A program made the position numbers and the translations under genes. Shown here piece after piece: positions 44,503-55,440 of a stretch of DNA of 64,000 bases; position 1 is the stretch's first letter; each line of letters begins with the position of its first letter. This DNA is from Triglochin maritima (Eukaryota; Streptophyta; Magnoliopsida; Alismatales; Juncaginaceae). The DNA is taken from NCBI GenBank assembly GCA_963682175.1, contig OY821772.1:16794743-16858742 (forward strand), written 5' to 3'. A model generated the notes under the pieces. It ran no database searches. It was not told the DNA's origin and worked only from the letters and a program-made list of their open reading frames with translations.

Positions 44503-46610
44503 TGTAGGATTTCATGTTTAATTGTGCATATATATGTTTCGAAATTTTATGCATAATAAGGATCAATTACAATTTTCTTCGATTTATTTCATGCATGCAT
44601 CAGTTTGTTTTAACAACTAGTTTCAAAAACTTATTAAAACAAACACAAGGGACTCCGAAATTCATACCTAGAAGTTCTCTAAAACTTCTTGATGTTCCAG
44701 AGACGTTGAGGAAGATGATCGTCGCTTCTCGTTGCGCCGGATGCCTCCGAGTGTTCACCGAAACCCTAAACAAGGTCAATCTTGAAACTAGCTTAGAATC
44801 TAGCTACAAACCCCTTCCTTAATCTCTGAGATTTCTCCTTCCAAAGACTTTGAAAACTAAGAGAATTTTCGTGGCTTTTTGTGGTGAATTAGGAAAGAAA
44901 AGAATTAGCAAAACTTATATGCTAATTATGGAAAATAAGGACCTATTTATAGGCTCCAATCTTAATCTCAATCATGGCTATTCTTAAGCCATGTTTTCTT
45001 GACATTTTCTCTCACAAACTAATTACATAATGCATTACATGCATCCACAAAACGTTTGACAAAGTTTGGAGCTAATCCAACCATTAATCAAATTAATCTC
45101 TTAATTATCAAAGGCAGAAAATCGATCGCGGTTCGGTTTACCGAGTCCCACTCGGTTAACCGAATATGTCACGATTGTTTAACCGAGTATTAGACGGATG
45201 ACCGATTCTTAAGGAGAAAAAATCTCCTTAACCGATCGGGCGGATTCTTGTCTATAACCGAATGCCTTTCGGTTAACCGAAAATATCGGAACTGGACATT
45301 GTTCGGTCGACCGTTTGTGGTTCGGAATACTGATCCAGAATTCCAGGCACTTTGGTCAAGTTCGGTCAATCAACTATGACTATCCGTTGCACGTTCGTTT
45401 GAACGATCCACAGATCCTTTGGTCGACCGAACCATAACGGATTACCGAACTTTTACCCGATTTTGCCTTTTCAAATTTTGGATTTATTTCCAACAAAATT
45501 TGAACTTTTGGGGTTTTTAGCAAATTCACGACATATGCAATATATTATCCTATGCAATAATAAATTATTGGAGCCCATAATATATGCATCTCATATGAAT
45601 TTATCATGATTCTAATTATGTTATATACAACATAATTGATTTTACTTGTTCACCACATGTCACATTTTTTTATAAGAAACCCGACACACCATATGAACCA
45701 AAAATCAAGCTTCTTGTTTCCCGTTTTTGCGGTGTGACCTATGAGAGGATCTAGACTAAGTTGACAGTGATATTAAGAGCTTAATATCACAAGCTATAAG
45801 CGTTATCTAGCTACACATTATAGCTCCAAATTAGTTAGATGTCTTAATTCCACTCGAACCAAAACCCGATCCATTTAGTGATGGAGTGAACCACTTGTGT
45901 CCGTCCCTTGCCTCATGATATTAAGAATACACACAAAGTAGTATTGTGTCATCTTTGTATTAGTATTCATTTCTTGATCTCTTTAAGCTAGTTATAAATG
46001 TGACTTAACTCAAATCACATTGTGCACATTATAACTTTGCTTTATCAAGAGGCCCACTAATATCATCACTAAATTAAGTGGGGGCAATGATTATCTTTTG
46101 ACTAACTATCTTCTCCAACAAAAGTCCTACTTAACCAACCAATGCCTTTACACTACTCTCATCGATAGCTCAAGACACTAGTCTAATTAAGCAATTCTTA
46201 AGTGATCGGATATAAGTCTCATATCAAAGGACCAAAGACACAGTAAAACATTAATGACACAGAAAACACAATTCTATAATGTTTTACTTATTAGGTCAAT
46301 TCAGTATACAAAAGTAATATTTTCCTCTTTCGTGTACCCGTGTTGTCACTCACTTGTAGAGCTACAATGATCTATAACCAACACGACAATCTTAACTCGG
46401 TAATTAATGTCCCATGTTAATTACCATGATTGCGAATATCTTTTGTTTTATGTAAACCAATATCTTTTAGAGCTCTACGGTTAAGGTCCAAGAGCCTCTT
46501 CTTTAACACTTTTAAAAGACGAATAACATAAACAAGGAACAAAATGATTTCTCATTCAATTCATAATAATTGGCGTTTAAAAGTAAAACTTTTAGAACAC
46601 ATTCCCTTCA
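44503..46610 (-). repeat. 5' LTR of COP1
   Basis: 2108 bp. TATA box 44944-44951 (minus TATAAATA). Contains a cluster of CGGTTAACCG / CGGTCGACCG palindromes between 45130 and 45440, and a 9-bp-stem hairpin at 45209-45231. Confidence 0.92.
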
Positions 46611-46615
46611 CCAAT
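46611..46615. repeat. Target site duplication of COP1, right copy
   Basis: CCAAT, identical to 36804-36808. Confidence 0.92.
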
Positions 46616-48399
46616 CTCCTCAGACCTCATCGTCGGGTTATTCTAGCCAAACTCCACCACCCCAGCGGGTTGACCCAAAGAACCCTTCTTGTGATCCTAC
46701 CCTTCAAGCATTCATACAGAGCATGCAAAGTACTATCAAGGTTTTGGAAATGCAAGTTAGCCAGTTGGCTAATCAGCTCCATGAACGCGAGAAGGGCCAC
46801 TTACCGAGTCAACCCGAGGTGAATCCTCGGGGTACCTATTCTCAAGAAAGGCCACCAGTACCTCATGCTACCTCTGAACCGACCCGTCATATTAATGTAA
46901 TTCATACTTTTAGGTATGGTAAGGAGGTGGATAACCACATTGGGGTGCCTTCCTTGCAAGCACCATCTCTTGGAGTCACCAGACCTGCGGTGCTACATGC
47001 ATCACTGAGGGAGCCAGATCCTGAGGTTCCCTCCACCAATACTTCCAGGTAGGAGCCTGATCCTGAGGTTCCTTCTACATTTCCTTCGACAATGGGGTCG
47101 AACCCTGAGGTTCCCTTGTCTCCTCTTGTGTCAAAGGAATAAGATTCTGAGGTCCCCACGCATGCTTCTTTGGACCAAAATTCTGATCTTCCTTCGCAAC
47201 ACTCTTATGCCCCGAAGGCACCATTCCCTGAGCGCCTGAAAAAGAAAACCTCAGATCAACATGACAAGATGCTTGAGATGTTTCGGCAAGTTTAGGTGAA
47301 TATCCCTCTTTTGGAGGTGATTCAGCAAATGCCACCTTATGCCAAGGTTCTCAAGGACTTATGCACCAAGAAGAGAAAAACTCATGTTCCAAAGAAAGCC
47401 TTTCTTGCGGCTAATGTGAGTTCTTTGTTGGCACAACCCATGCAAGTAAAATACAAGGACCCTGGTTGTCCTACTATCTCTTGTGTGATTGGTGATGTGT
47501 CCATACATCGAGCCCTATTGGATCTTGGTGCATCTGTTAATCTTCTTCCATATTCTGTCTACGTCCACCACGGTCTTGGAGGCCTTAAACAAACAAAAAT
47601 CACCCTTCAATTGGCTGATAGGTCTATGAAGAAACAGAGGGGTGTGGTGGAAGATGTGCTGATCAAAGTGGGAGAGTTCATTTATCTAGTCGACTTCTTT
47701 GTCTTGGATACTGAACCTGTGCCAAACCCACTTGGACAAATTCCAGTCATTCTGGGGCGACCATTCCTTGCGACTTCCAATGCATTGATCAATTGTCGTA
47801 ATGGTCTGATGCGCTTGACTTATGGTAGTCAATGCGCTGATTTCAACATCTTCACCATCGGCAAGAAGCCAGGTGCCTTCAGTGACCCTATTGGGGTCAA
47901 CCTTATCCAGGGCTTGGATGAGATTGAAGTTGAGGGAACCTTCAAGTTCTTCAGAGAATTGTTCGATGGAGATCCTGAAGGTGGTGAAGATTTTTCACCG
48001 GGGCTGGCACAAGAAGGTGCCTTATGTTCTGATCACGTGGCCTTAGAGCCACCTCCTTTTGATCTTGTGGTCCTTGATCCACATTCTTCTGATCTTGTGG
48101 CCCTTGAGCCACATCCTTTTGATCACGTGGCCTTTGAGCCACATCCTTTTGATCATGTGGCTCTTGAGCCACAAGATACCATTTTTATGGCCTCTAGGCC
48201 ACATATTGTATCTGCTGAGGACCCCATGTGGGTTAAGAATCAACCGCCTTATACCCTACATTTCAAACAACCACACAGAGGTTCACCTCTTTTTCATGCT
48301 TTCTATCTTGCTCACTCTCTAGAGGCATCAAACGACCACAATGCTTATAAGGGTATTAGGTGGTCTATCAATTATGCTCTGTATGTTGCGAGCCCATGA
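46616..48399 (+). pseudogene. Athila-like gag C-terminus and aspartic protease (RED)
   Basis: Continues gag after the copia insertion. Includes an acidic repeat region (EPDPEVPST, SNPEVPLSPL, SEVPTHASL) and PFPERLKKKTSDQHDKMLEM, then the protease (47296-47850). Its active site is ALLDLGASVNLLP and it has IGDVSIHR, TLQLADRSMK, DVLIKVGEF and PVILGRPFLATSNALI, a retropepsin of Athila type. Stops at 47050, about 47141 and 47293 break only the gag linker; the protease ORF itself is open. After the protease come five 30-bp repeats encoding DHVALEPHPF-like units, then the pre-RT segment (TLHFKQP, AYKGIRWS). It ends at 48399 without RT. Confidence 0.85.
48031..48180 (+). repeat. 30-bp coding minisatellite (five units)
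   Basis: Five consecutive 30-bp units starting at 48031, 48061, 48091, 48121 and 48151, each encoding a D-x-V-x-x-x-P decapeptide. The core GTGGCCCTTGAGCCAC is a near-perfect inverted repeat also found once in the other elements (about 1720, 18285, 25330). The minus-strand copy (58023-58112) has three units. Confidence 0.8.
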
Positions 48400-50038
48400 A
48401 TGTGCATTTTTGGCTCGAGAGATGGCGGTTTCCCATTAGATGGCCCTTGACATATGAAGATGGGAGCCCATTTTTGTACATAGTTAAATAAAAAAAAAAA
48501 AAAGAAGAAGAAGAAGAAAGATCCTTCAATGAGCATCGATTGTTGTAGGCTCCAACCCTTGAGTATTTGGGCCCTTTTCTTTCACGTATTTTGTCTCCGT
48601 TTTTAAAGTATCTCATAGGTTTTGAGGGGAATTTGGGTTGTGACCATCAACATAATCACGAACTTCCTTTTGCGCTTCATGTTGGTGAGATCTTTCCTTT
48701 TTCATGCATAAATCCATGTAGTATCTTGCTCGCATTCATTGAGGACAATGAATGAAGTAGGTGTGGGGGGAGTGTTTTACGTGTGTACTTAGTCGAATCT
48801 TTTCCTTTGATTTTTGTTTTCTTTTGTGTGCATTGTTAGGGTCATGTTAGTGTGCTGCATTTAATATCGATATATCTGCTTGCCATGATCCTTGGGTGAC
48901 TTGTCTTCTTTTGCTTACCTAGTGTTTCAAAATTTTCACATTTCTTTCAAAATCTTCATGTGTTTACGAAAGAAAATGTTTTGTGGGTTTTGTGTGTGTT
49001 TAGCATTTGCAAAACCGTTGAGAGGCAAAGTAAAAAGAAAGCTCCCAAAATTGTCTTGAACTTGATGAATTAGGATATCTAGTACAGTGGCTTTAAGATT
49101 TGTCGAGTCGTTAGGATGCACCCCAGTTTTCCCTTGGGGGTGAGTAATCATAGGGTTTCAGTGCTCAAACATTTAAAGAAGTCCACCGTGAACCTAGTGA
49201 GTCAACTATTCGTGTCTGTTAACTTAAGGAAGTTTGTTGTAGTCAATGACCATTTAAATCTTGTTGTGAGACATTAAGTGTAGGGGTTTTGTTTCATGTG
49301 TAGATAAGAAATAAGTGAGTAGGTGTTCTCTCTTCTTGCACGGCTCCTATTACTCCAGAAAGTAGGTATGAGGGGACTTTGTGCCGGGTGCTTTCGAGTC
49401 ATCTGACTTGGGATGCGCCGACCGAACTCTCGTTACACGGGTGCTAGGGATTGCCCTATGTGGAGATTGGGGGAAAGGTGTATGTGATAGTGTAAGTCCT
49501 AATGGGCAATGATGCACGAAACCTGACCCTGGGAGAATGAAGCTTCAACTAATAAAAAGAAAAGAAGAAAAACAAAATAATGAGAAAAGAAACAAAAAGA
49601 AAAAAAATGGTAATGCAAATAAGAACCTTAATGGACTTTATACTTTGTATCACTTGAGGATGTTGAGGTTGTCCATGTCTTTCACTTAATTCCTTATTTA
49701 ACTTGCACGAATGGTTCATTAGGCTAGGTGTGTGGACTGATTACTTATATAGAGTCATTCCGTAGGATTACCGCGTCCAATGATCGACAAAATTTGTCCA
49801 ACGAGTCGAGTGTCTAGATTGAATAATGCATCTTGTTCGGATTTTGTGGGTATATCCGCTGAAAACCCTCAGGAGACAACACTCCTCCTCCTTGGCGACA
49901 AGGAGGTTTAACGACTTGTTCACGTGCTAAGTGAAACCGTGATTCCTATGAAAGTGAGTTAGGATTTCTTGTTTCTCATTTGTTTTTCTCTTTCTTTGTT
50001 TTGCTCAGGAATAGCACAAATATAGGTGTGGGGGTATT
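48400..50038 (+). other. 3' noncoding module of RED
   Basis: A/GA tract at 48487-48523, internal polypurine copy 48759-48774, A-rich tract 49553-49612, double hairpin at 49887-49937 and terminal polypurine tract at 50024-50038. No env-like ORF. Confidence 0.75.
49887..49937 (+). ncRNA. Conserved double hairpin (RED copy)
   Basis: CCTCCTTG / CAAGGAGG, a perfect 8-bp stem (49887-49894, 49899-49906), with loop GCGA, a GNRA tetraloop. The second hairpin is GTTCAC/GTGAAAC (49918-49937), where both arms have changed relative to other copies while most pairing is kept. Confidence 0.5.
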
Positions 50039-50325
50039 TGATTGACATCATTTCATGCTTATATTTGTATCCTATATCCATTATCTTACACCTAAGCAAT
50101 GCTACGTGACAAGTTTTATGTTTGAATTTCAGAAATAAAGAGGTTTGAAGAGAAGTGCCATGAAAGGACCCAAAAGCAGGAAAAATGACTTAATTGTGAG
50201 ACATGGGGACTAAGATGCAAGGTAGAAGGACCTGAACGTAATACCGAAGGACATAAGAGCAAAAAGAAAACACCACACCATCATGGGGAGTATTTTGGCA
50301 ATTCGATTCGGGTCGGAGCTCCAAC
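50039..50325 (+). repeat. 3' LTR of RED, truncated
   Basis: First 287 bp of an LTR, preceded by a polypurine tract. It aligns up to CGGAGCTCCAACA; beyond that the sequence is the reverse strand of another LTR. Confidence 0.75.
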
Positions 50326-50789
50326 ACACTAATACACAAGCATGCTAAACCATATCGGATCCGAAGAAGAACCAACTGCCAATCAACGGTCTGGAACCGT
50401 CAATTGGCGGTCTGGATTGCTCTGATCCGACCCGTTTTCTGATGATGCTTTAATTGCTTGATTTCTTCACGTGGAGTGCATCCTAATCAGTTGCTGGAGT
50501 TTAGTACCGAATGTAATTGTAAAAATACTCCTCATGATGGTGTGGAGTTTCTCGATTTGCTAATTTGTCCTTTTCGATTTCATCCCGGGAATGTCCCTCT
50601 TGCATATCAGTCCGTAAGTCTCACTGATTAGTCATTTTTCCTTGCGTTCTGGTACTTTTTGTGTCTCTTCTTCTCAAACCTATTTATTTCTGAAACTTAT
50701 ACATAAAACTCGTTACATAGCTTTGCTTAGATTTAAAATAGAGGATATAGGACACGAATTTATGCATGATATGATGTTAATCAAATACC
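50326..50789 (-). repeat. 3' LTR of REE, truncated
   Basis: Begins TGATTAACATC (minus) at 50789; closer to the solo LTR 25877 than to RED. Includes the palindrome region at 50368-50411. Ends at the inverted junction. Confidence 0.7.
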
Positions 50790-52410
50790 TCTACACCTAG
50801 TTTTTGCTAGTCCCAAGAAAAACAAAGAGAGAAAAATGAAAGAAAGGAAAAAGCATTCGTAGAAAAGGGAAATCCTAACTCACTTTTGTAGGAATCACAG
50901 TTGCACTTAGCATGTGCAACAAGCCGTTAAACCCCTTTGTCACGAAGGAGGAAGAGTGGTGTCTCCTGAGGGTTTTCAGCGGATATACCCACATAATCCG
51001 AATCATAGATGCATTATTCAACCTAACAACACGACTTGATGGACTCATTTTTGTCGATCATTGGATACGGTAATACTACAGGGTGACTTTATATAGGTAT
51101 TAAGTCCACACAGCTAGCCAAATGAACCATTCATGCAAGTTAGTTAAGGACTTAAGTGAAAGACATGGGCAACCTTAACATCCTAAAGTGTTACAAATTA
51201 TAAAGTCCATTAAGGTTCTTATTTGCATTACCATTTGTTCTTCTTTTTTTCTTTTTTCTCTTTTTGTTCTTCCTTTTTTCTTTTATTTTTACTAGTTCGT
51301 TTTAATTCATCCAAGGTCGGGTTTCGTGCATCATTTCCTATGAGGACTTAAATTATCACATACAGCTTCCCCTAAATCTCAACATAGGGCGATCTCTACT
51401 ACCCGTGTAACGGGAGTTCGGTCGGTGCATCCCAAGTCAGACGACTCGAAAGCACCAGACACTAAGTCCCCTCAGACCTAACTTCCTTAGTGATAGGAGC
51501 CGTGAGAGAAGAGAGAACACCCTACTCACTTATTTCTTATCTACACATGAACCGAAACCCCTACACTTATGGTTTCACAACCGGAGTTGAAGGGTCCCTA
51601 ACTGCGACAAACTTCCTTATACTAACAGACACGAATTATTTGACTCACTAGGTTCATGGTGGATTTCTTTATTTCTTTGAGTACGCAAACCCTATGATTA
51701 ATCTCCCCCAAGGGAAAAATGTGGTGCATCCTTACGACTAGATAAGACCTAAAGCTGGTGTACTAGATATCCTAATGCATCATGTTGTTTGTGAATTCTG
51801 GTTGCTTCCTTTTTACTTTGCCTCACAATGGTTTTGCACATGCTAAACACACGCAAAACCCACAAAATATTTTCTTTCACAAACTCATGAAGATTTTGAA
51901 TGAAATGGAATATATTTAAAGCACTAGGCAAGCAAAGAAGTCACCCAAGGATCATGGCAAGTAGATATATTGGTATTAAATGCAACACACTAACATGACC
52001 CTAACAATACCAACAAAAGATAACAAAAAACAAAGTGAAAAAGACTTAACTCCACATATATACAAATGGAAAGCACCCCCCACACTTACTTCATGCATTG
52101 CCCTCAATGTATGCACGCATGATACTACACGTATTTTTGCAAGAAACATTATGATCACTTGAAGGCAAACTTGAAGCACAAGGAATGTTTCATGGTCATG
52201 TTGATGGACACAAACCCAAATTTCCATCAAAACCTATGAGATACGAAACAAGAGACAAATACGTGAAAGAAATGGGTCCCAAATACACAAGAGTTGAGGC
52301 CCACAACAATCAGTGCTCACTTTTTTATAACATGTGGTTGTACAAACATGAAATCTCAATCATTCATGCAGGAACATGAATAGTTGAGTGTGAGAGAGAT
52401 TCATGAAGGA
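50790..52410 (-). other. 3' noncoding module of REE
   Basis: Degenerate polypurine tract next to the LTR, hairpins at 50900-50920 and 50932-50951 (weakened first stem, loop GTGA on the minus strand), T-rich tract 51238-51296, internal polypurine copy at about 52074-52086. No ORF. Confidence 0.65.
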
Positions 52411-54065
52411 TCATGACCTCCTCGACTTTAGTTGGTGCCCCACCAAGTAAGGTTTAAGGCATTGTCTATTAACTTTGAACACGTCCCCATTCCTTAGGTT
52501 CAGGATTTCAACTGCTCCATGAGGAAATATGGTTTGCACAATAAAAGGTCCAAACCAGCGATTGCGGAGCTTATGAAGAAGCCGGGAATTGTAGAACAAC
52601 ACCTTCTGCCCAGCCGTAAACACCTTTCACATAATCAGGCGATCGTGAAATGTCTTGGCTCGAGACTTATGAATTTTTGTATTTTCATACGCATCATTGC
52701 GTAGCTCATCCAGTTCCACAATGTTGAATTTACGTTGCACACATGCTTGATCAATATCCATATTCAGGTTCTTGATCGCCCAGAAAGTACGATGCTCAAG
52801 CTCAACGGGTAGCTGGCAAACCTTGTCGTACACTACCTGATAATATGCCCACAATGCGTCATTCAGTTTAGTCGACCAATCCTTCCTCGAGGAAATAACC
52901 GTCTTCTCAAGGATTTGCTTTAATTGACGATTAGAGACTTCGACTTGACCACTAGCGTTTCAAAGGAGCGATTGTAGAAGTGGGTACCCCTGTCGCTGAT
53001 TATGGTACGAGGAGAACCAAATCGTGTAAAAATGTCCTTAAAAATTTAGTGACCACCTTGTTGTGATTGGTCTTTGTAGGCATAGTCTATACCCACTTAG
53101 ACACATATTCAACGGCCACCAGAATGTAAACATTCTCGAATAAATTTGGGAAAGGACCCATAAAGTGGTTGCCCCACACATTGAAGATGTCGACGACAAA
53201 GATATTTTAAAAAGGCATCATATCATGTTGACTTATCCTACCAAGGCGCTGACACCTATCACATTGCTTACAAAATTTTTAAGCATCTTCGAAAAGTGAA
53301 GGCCAGTAAAATCCAGATTGGAGCACCTTGACGACAGTTTTCTTTGCCCCAAAGTGTCCTCCACATGCGTTAGAGTGGCAAAATTGGAGTACACTTTGGA
53401 ATTCATTATTTGGAACGCATCGCCTAAAATTTTGGTCAGAACAATATTAGAATAGATAGGGGTCATCCCAATGAAAGAATCTGACGTAAGATCTAAATTT
53501 GGTTTGGTCAGATTTTGACCAACCCATAGGAAGTTGTTCTGTCACAAGGTAGTTCACGATGTCAGCAAACCAGGGGTTAGCTTCGATCGTGAACAATTGC
53601 TCGATAGGAAATTTGTCATTAATAATTTGGTCATGTGGGTTGGTCGTCCCTAGATGAGATAGGTGGTCTGCTACAACATTTTCACACCTTTTTTTATCCA
53701 GAATCTCGAGACCGAATTCTTGTAACAACAAGATCCATCTCAAGAGTGGAGATTTTGCATCTTTCTTGGGCTTGAGGTGATTGGTGGTTGTGTGATTAGA
53801 ATAAATAATCACGTGGGAGCCAATCAAAGTATGATCGAAATTTCTCCAAAGCGAATATGATCGCTAAGAATTCTTTCTCGATCACAGTCTTGTTCAATTG
53901 GCCATCATTAAGTGTTCTACTGGCATAGTAGATCATGTGAGGCAATTTGTCCAATCGTTGCCCAAACATTGCTCTCACAGCGAAGTCAGATGCATCACAC
54001 ATCAACTCGAAGGGTTCAGTCCACACCGGTGCCCTAGTTATGGGAGCCAAATTCTGATATTGCAT
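52411..54065 (-). pseudogene. Athila-like RNase H and integrase pseudogene (REE)
   Basis: 54065-53796: PFELMCDASDFAVRAMFGQRLD, IYYASRTLNDGQLN and ALEKFRSYF (end of RT and RNase H). 53827-53447: LLRWILLLQEFGLEILDKKR, VVADHLSHL and [12 protein letters not shown]. 53466-53100: integrase zinc region ([19 protein letters not shown]). The third catalytic position keeps Glu (SGQVEVSNRQ, about 52940), unlike the REH copy. 52854-52411: [30 protein letters not shown] and [15 protein letters not shown], the integrase C-terminus. Many stops and frameshifts. The RT catalytic region is missing. Confidence 0.82.
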
Positions 54066-54200
54066 TCAGGTCCTTCTTGTGTCTTTCTTCTCAAACATGT
54101 TTATTCCTGAAACTTAAACATAAAACTCGTTATGTAGCATTTCTTAGATTCAAAATAGAGGATATCTGACACGAATATATGCATGATATGATGTCAATCA
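54058..54200 (-). repeat. LTR start fragment of REE
   Basis: Minus strand TGATTGACATCATATCATGC onward for 143 bp, joined directly to pol at about 54057; the scar of a large internal deletion. Confidence 0.7.
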
Positions 54201-54940
54201 ACAACCTTGGATGACACACATGTTGAGAATTTGCTAGACTTAGGTTTTCTATCGTGGGCTTCTTCTATGTATAATCACATCGTCTACTCTTTAGACTCTG
54301 CAAATTATAAGTTGGTTGAGTGCGAGGGTAGATACAACAAGCCTCTTGGGCGCATTAGCTCTTATACTGTGGTATTAATGGTATTTTTGTTCACCCTAAT
54401 TCTTTAGATTACAATTTGTGTTTAAATTTAAATTTCTTAGATGGCAAGTATGGTGAACTTCTACCGTAAATAATTTGGTATCTTAAAATATCTGCTTCAT
54501 GGGTATTTATTTTATATGCATGGGTAGCTTGTTTAGTGAATAATTAGGAAGCTTAATGAAGCGCTTTGTGGGTAATTATTCTTATATGTATGGGTTGGGA
54601 TACTGAATATACAAGCACATTATTTTATTTGGAACACAAGGTATCATTCGGGATATTGTCCACGGTAAATTGCACTAGATTGTTTTTTCACCTTTCTTCA
54701 GGCATCTTATATAGTGGATCCTCACATTTTGTAAATTTTGCAAGATTCCAATCAATGATGGTCAGTTGACATTATTCTGGCACGATTGTTGCATGTTTGA
54801 TTACCCGTTAGGCTACAGCAGATCTAAACATATTTGGATTTTGATTGCTGATTTTTCTGTAGGAATCTTTTCTTTGCATGATGGATAGCAAAAAAAATTT
54901 CAGGGGACCTGGATGAAGAGGACTTAATAGACCCTATAGC
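54201..54940. other. Unassigned AT-rich stretch
   Basis: No LTR match and no domain recognised. It leads into a LINE remnant and may be decayed upstream LINE sequence: the sense-strand reading near 54220-54400 (ENLLDLGFLSWASS, then YNKPLG) is compatible but not diagnostic. Confidence 0.35.
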
Positions 54941-55440
54941 GCATACATGCCATACTCTCCATCTAATTTGAGAGACATACGAGTATGGAAGTTAAACAAA
55001 AATGGGGAATTTAGAGCTAGAGATGTTTATCGTCTGTTGACTGAAGGGGGACTAAGATAGTCGCTGCTTTCTCTAATTTGGAAATCTTACTGTCCACCAA
55101 GGTTAAACTTCCAATTAGCTTTTATTTGAAAACCAAATCGTAACTAAATATAGAATACACATGATGTGAATGGAAGATTGTGGAAGGTATTAATCTAGAC
55201 GAAGCTTGTCCAATGTGCCGTTTGGAAATAAAACGATCGAGCATCTTTTTGTACTTCTTGTTTTGCCGAGAACGTTTCGGATTTAGCAGGTCATAGAGAC
55301 CTTAATCTTTCATGAGGAAATAACATTCCTTTTAGAGTGATAATTTAAAATTATCTTCATTTAGGGGTTGCTGATTGGAATTCTTTAATTACTTTTTTTG
55401 TGGTCTATTTGGCTTGAGCGTAATAACCGTAAAACTTTAT
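54941..55440 (+). pseudogene. LINE reverse transcriptase remnant, zf-RVT region
   Basis: Plus-strand pieces in different frames: VWKLNKNGEFRARDVYRLL (about 54985), INLDEACPMCRLEIK and EHLF (about 55190-55250), AENV, and WSIWLERNNRKTL near 55405-55437. This order (W-x-L-x-x-x-G-x-F, C-x-x-C, E-H-L-F, I-W-x-x-R-N-x-R) is the zinc-binding C-terminal region of plant LINE-type reverse transcriptases. The frame is destroyed. No poly-A tail or catalytic RT is found nearby. Confidence 0.65.

Larger units (their letters stand above)
36809..46610 (-). mobile_element. Full-length Ty1/copia retrotransposon COP1, TSD CCAAT
   Basis: 9802 bp, inserted in the gag of RED; minus-strand element with both LTRs, tRNA-Met primer site, gag, protease, integrase, RT, RNase H and polypurine tract in copia order. 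The target duplication is perfect. The polyprotein is broken by several frameshifts and stops, and the LTRs differ by scattered substitutions and a 141-bp indel, so it is older than REI. The last kilobase resembles the copia fragment at 62840-64000. Confidence 0.93.
32858..50325 (+). mobile_element. Gag-protease-only Athila-like element RED, interrupted by copia
   Basis: Plus-strand order: 5' LTR 32858-34403, primer site 34410-34427, leader, gag (35525-36808), a copia insertion (36809-46610), gag C-terminus and protease (46616-48399), 3' module (48400-50038), then a 3' LTR cut after 287 bp (50039-50325). RT, RNase H and integrase are absent: the ORF ends in the pre-RT segment and passes straight into the 3' module. 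A non-autonomous gag-protease derivative. Confidence 0.8.
50326..54200 (-). mobile_element. Pol-only Athila-like derivative REE
   Basis: Minus-strand order: LTR start (54200-54058, 143 bp), immediately RNase H and integrase (54057-52411), 3' module (52400-50790), then the first 464 bp of a 3' LTR (50789-50326). Leader, gag, protease and most of RT are deleted, the join falling within the 5' LTR. The 3' LTR runs head-to-head into the truncated plus-strand LTR 50039-50325. Confidence 0.7.
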
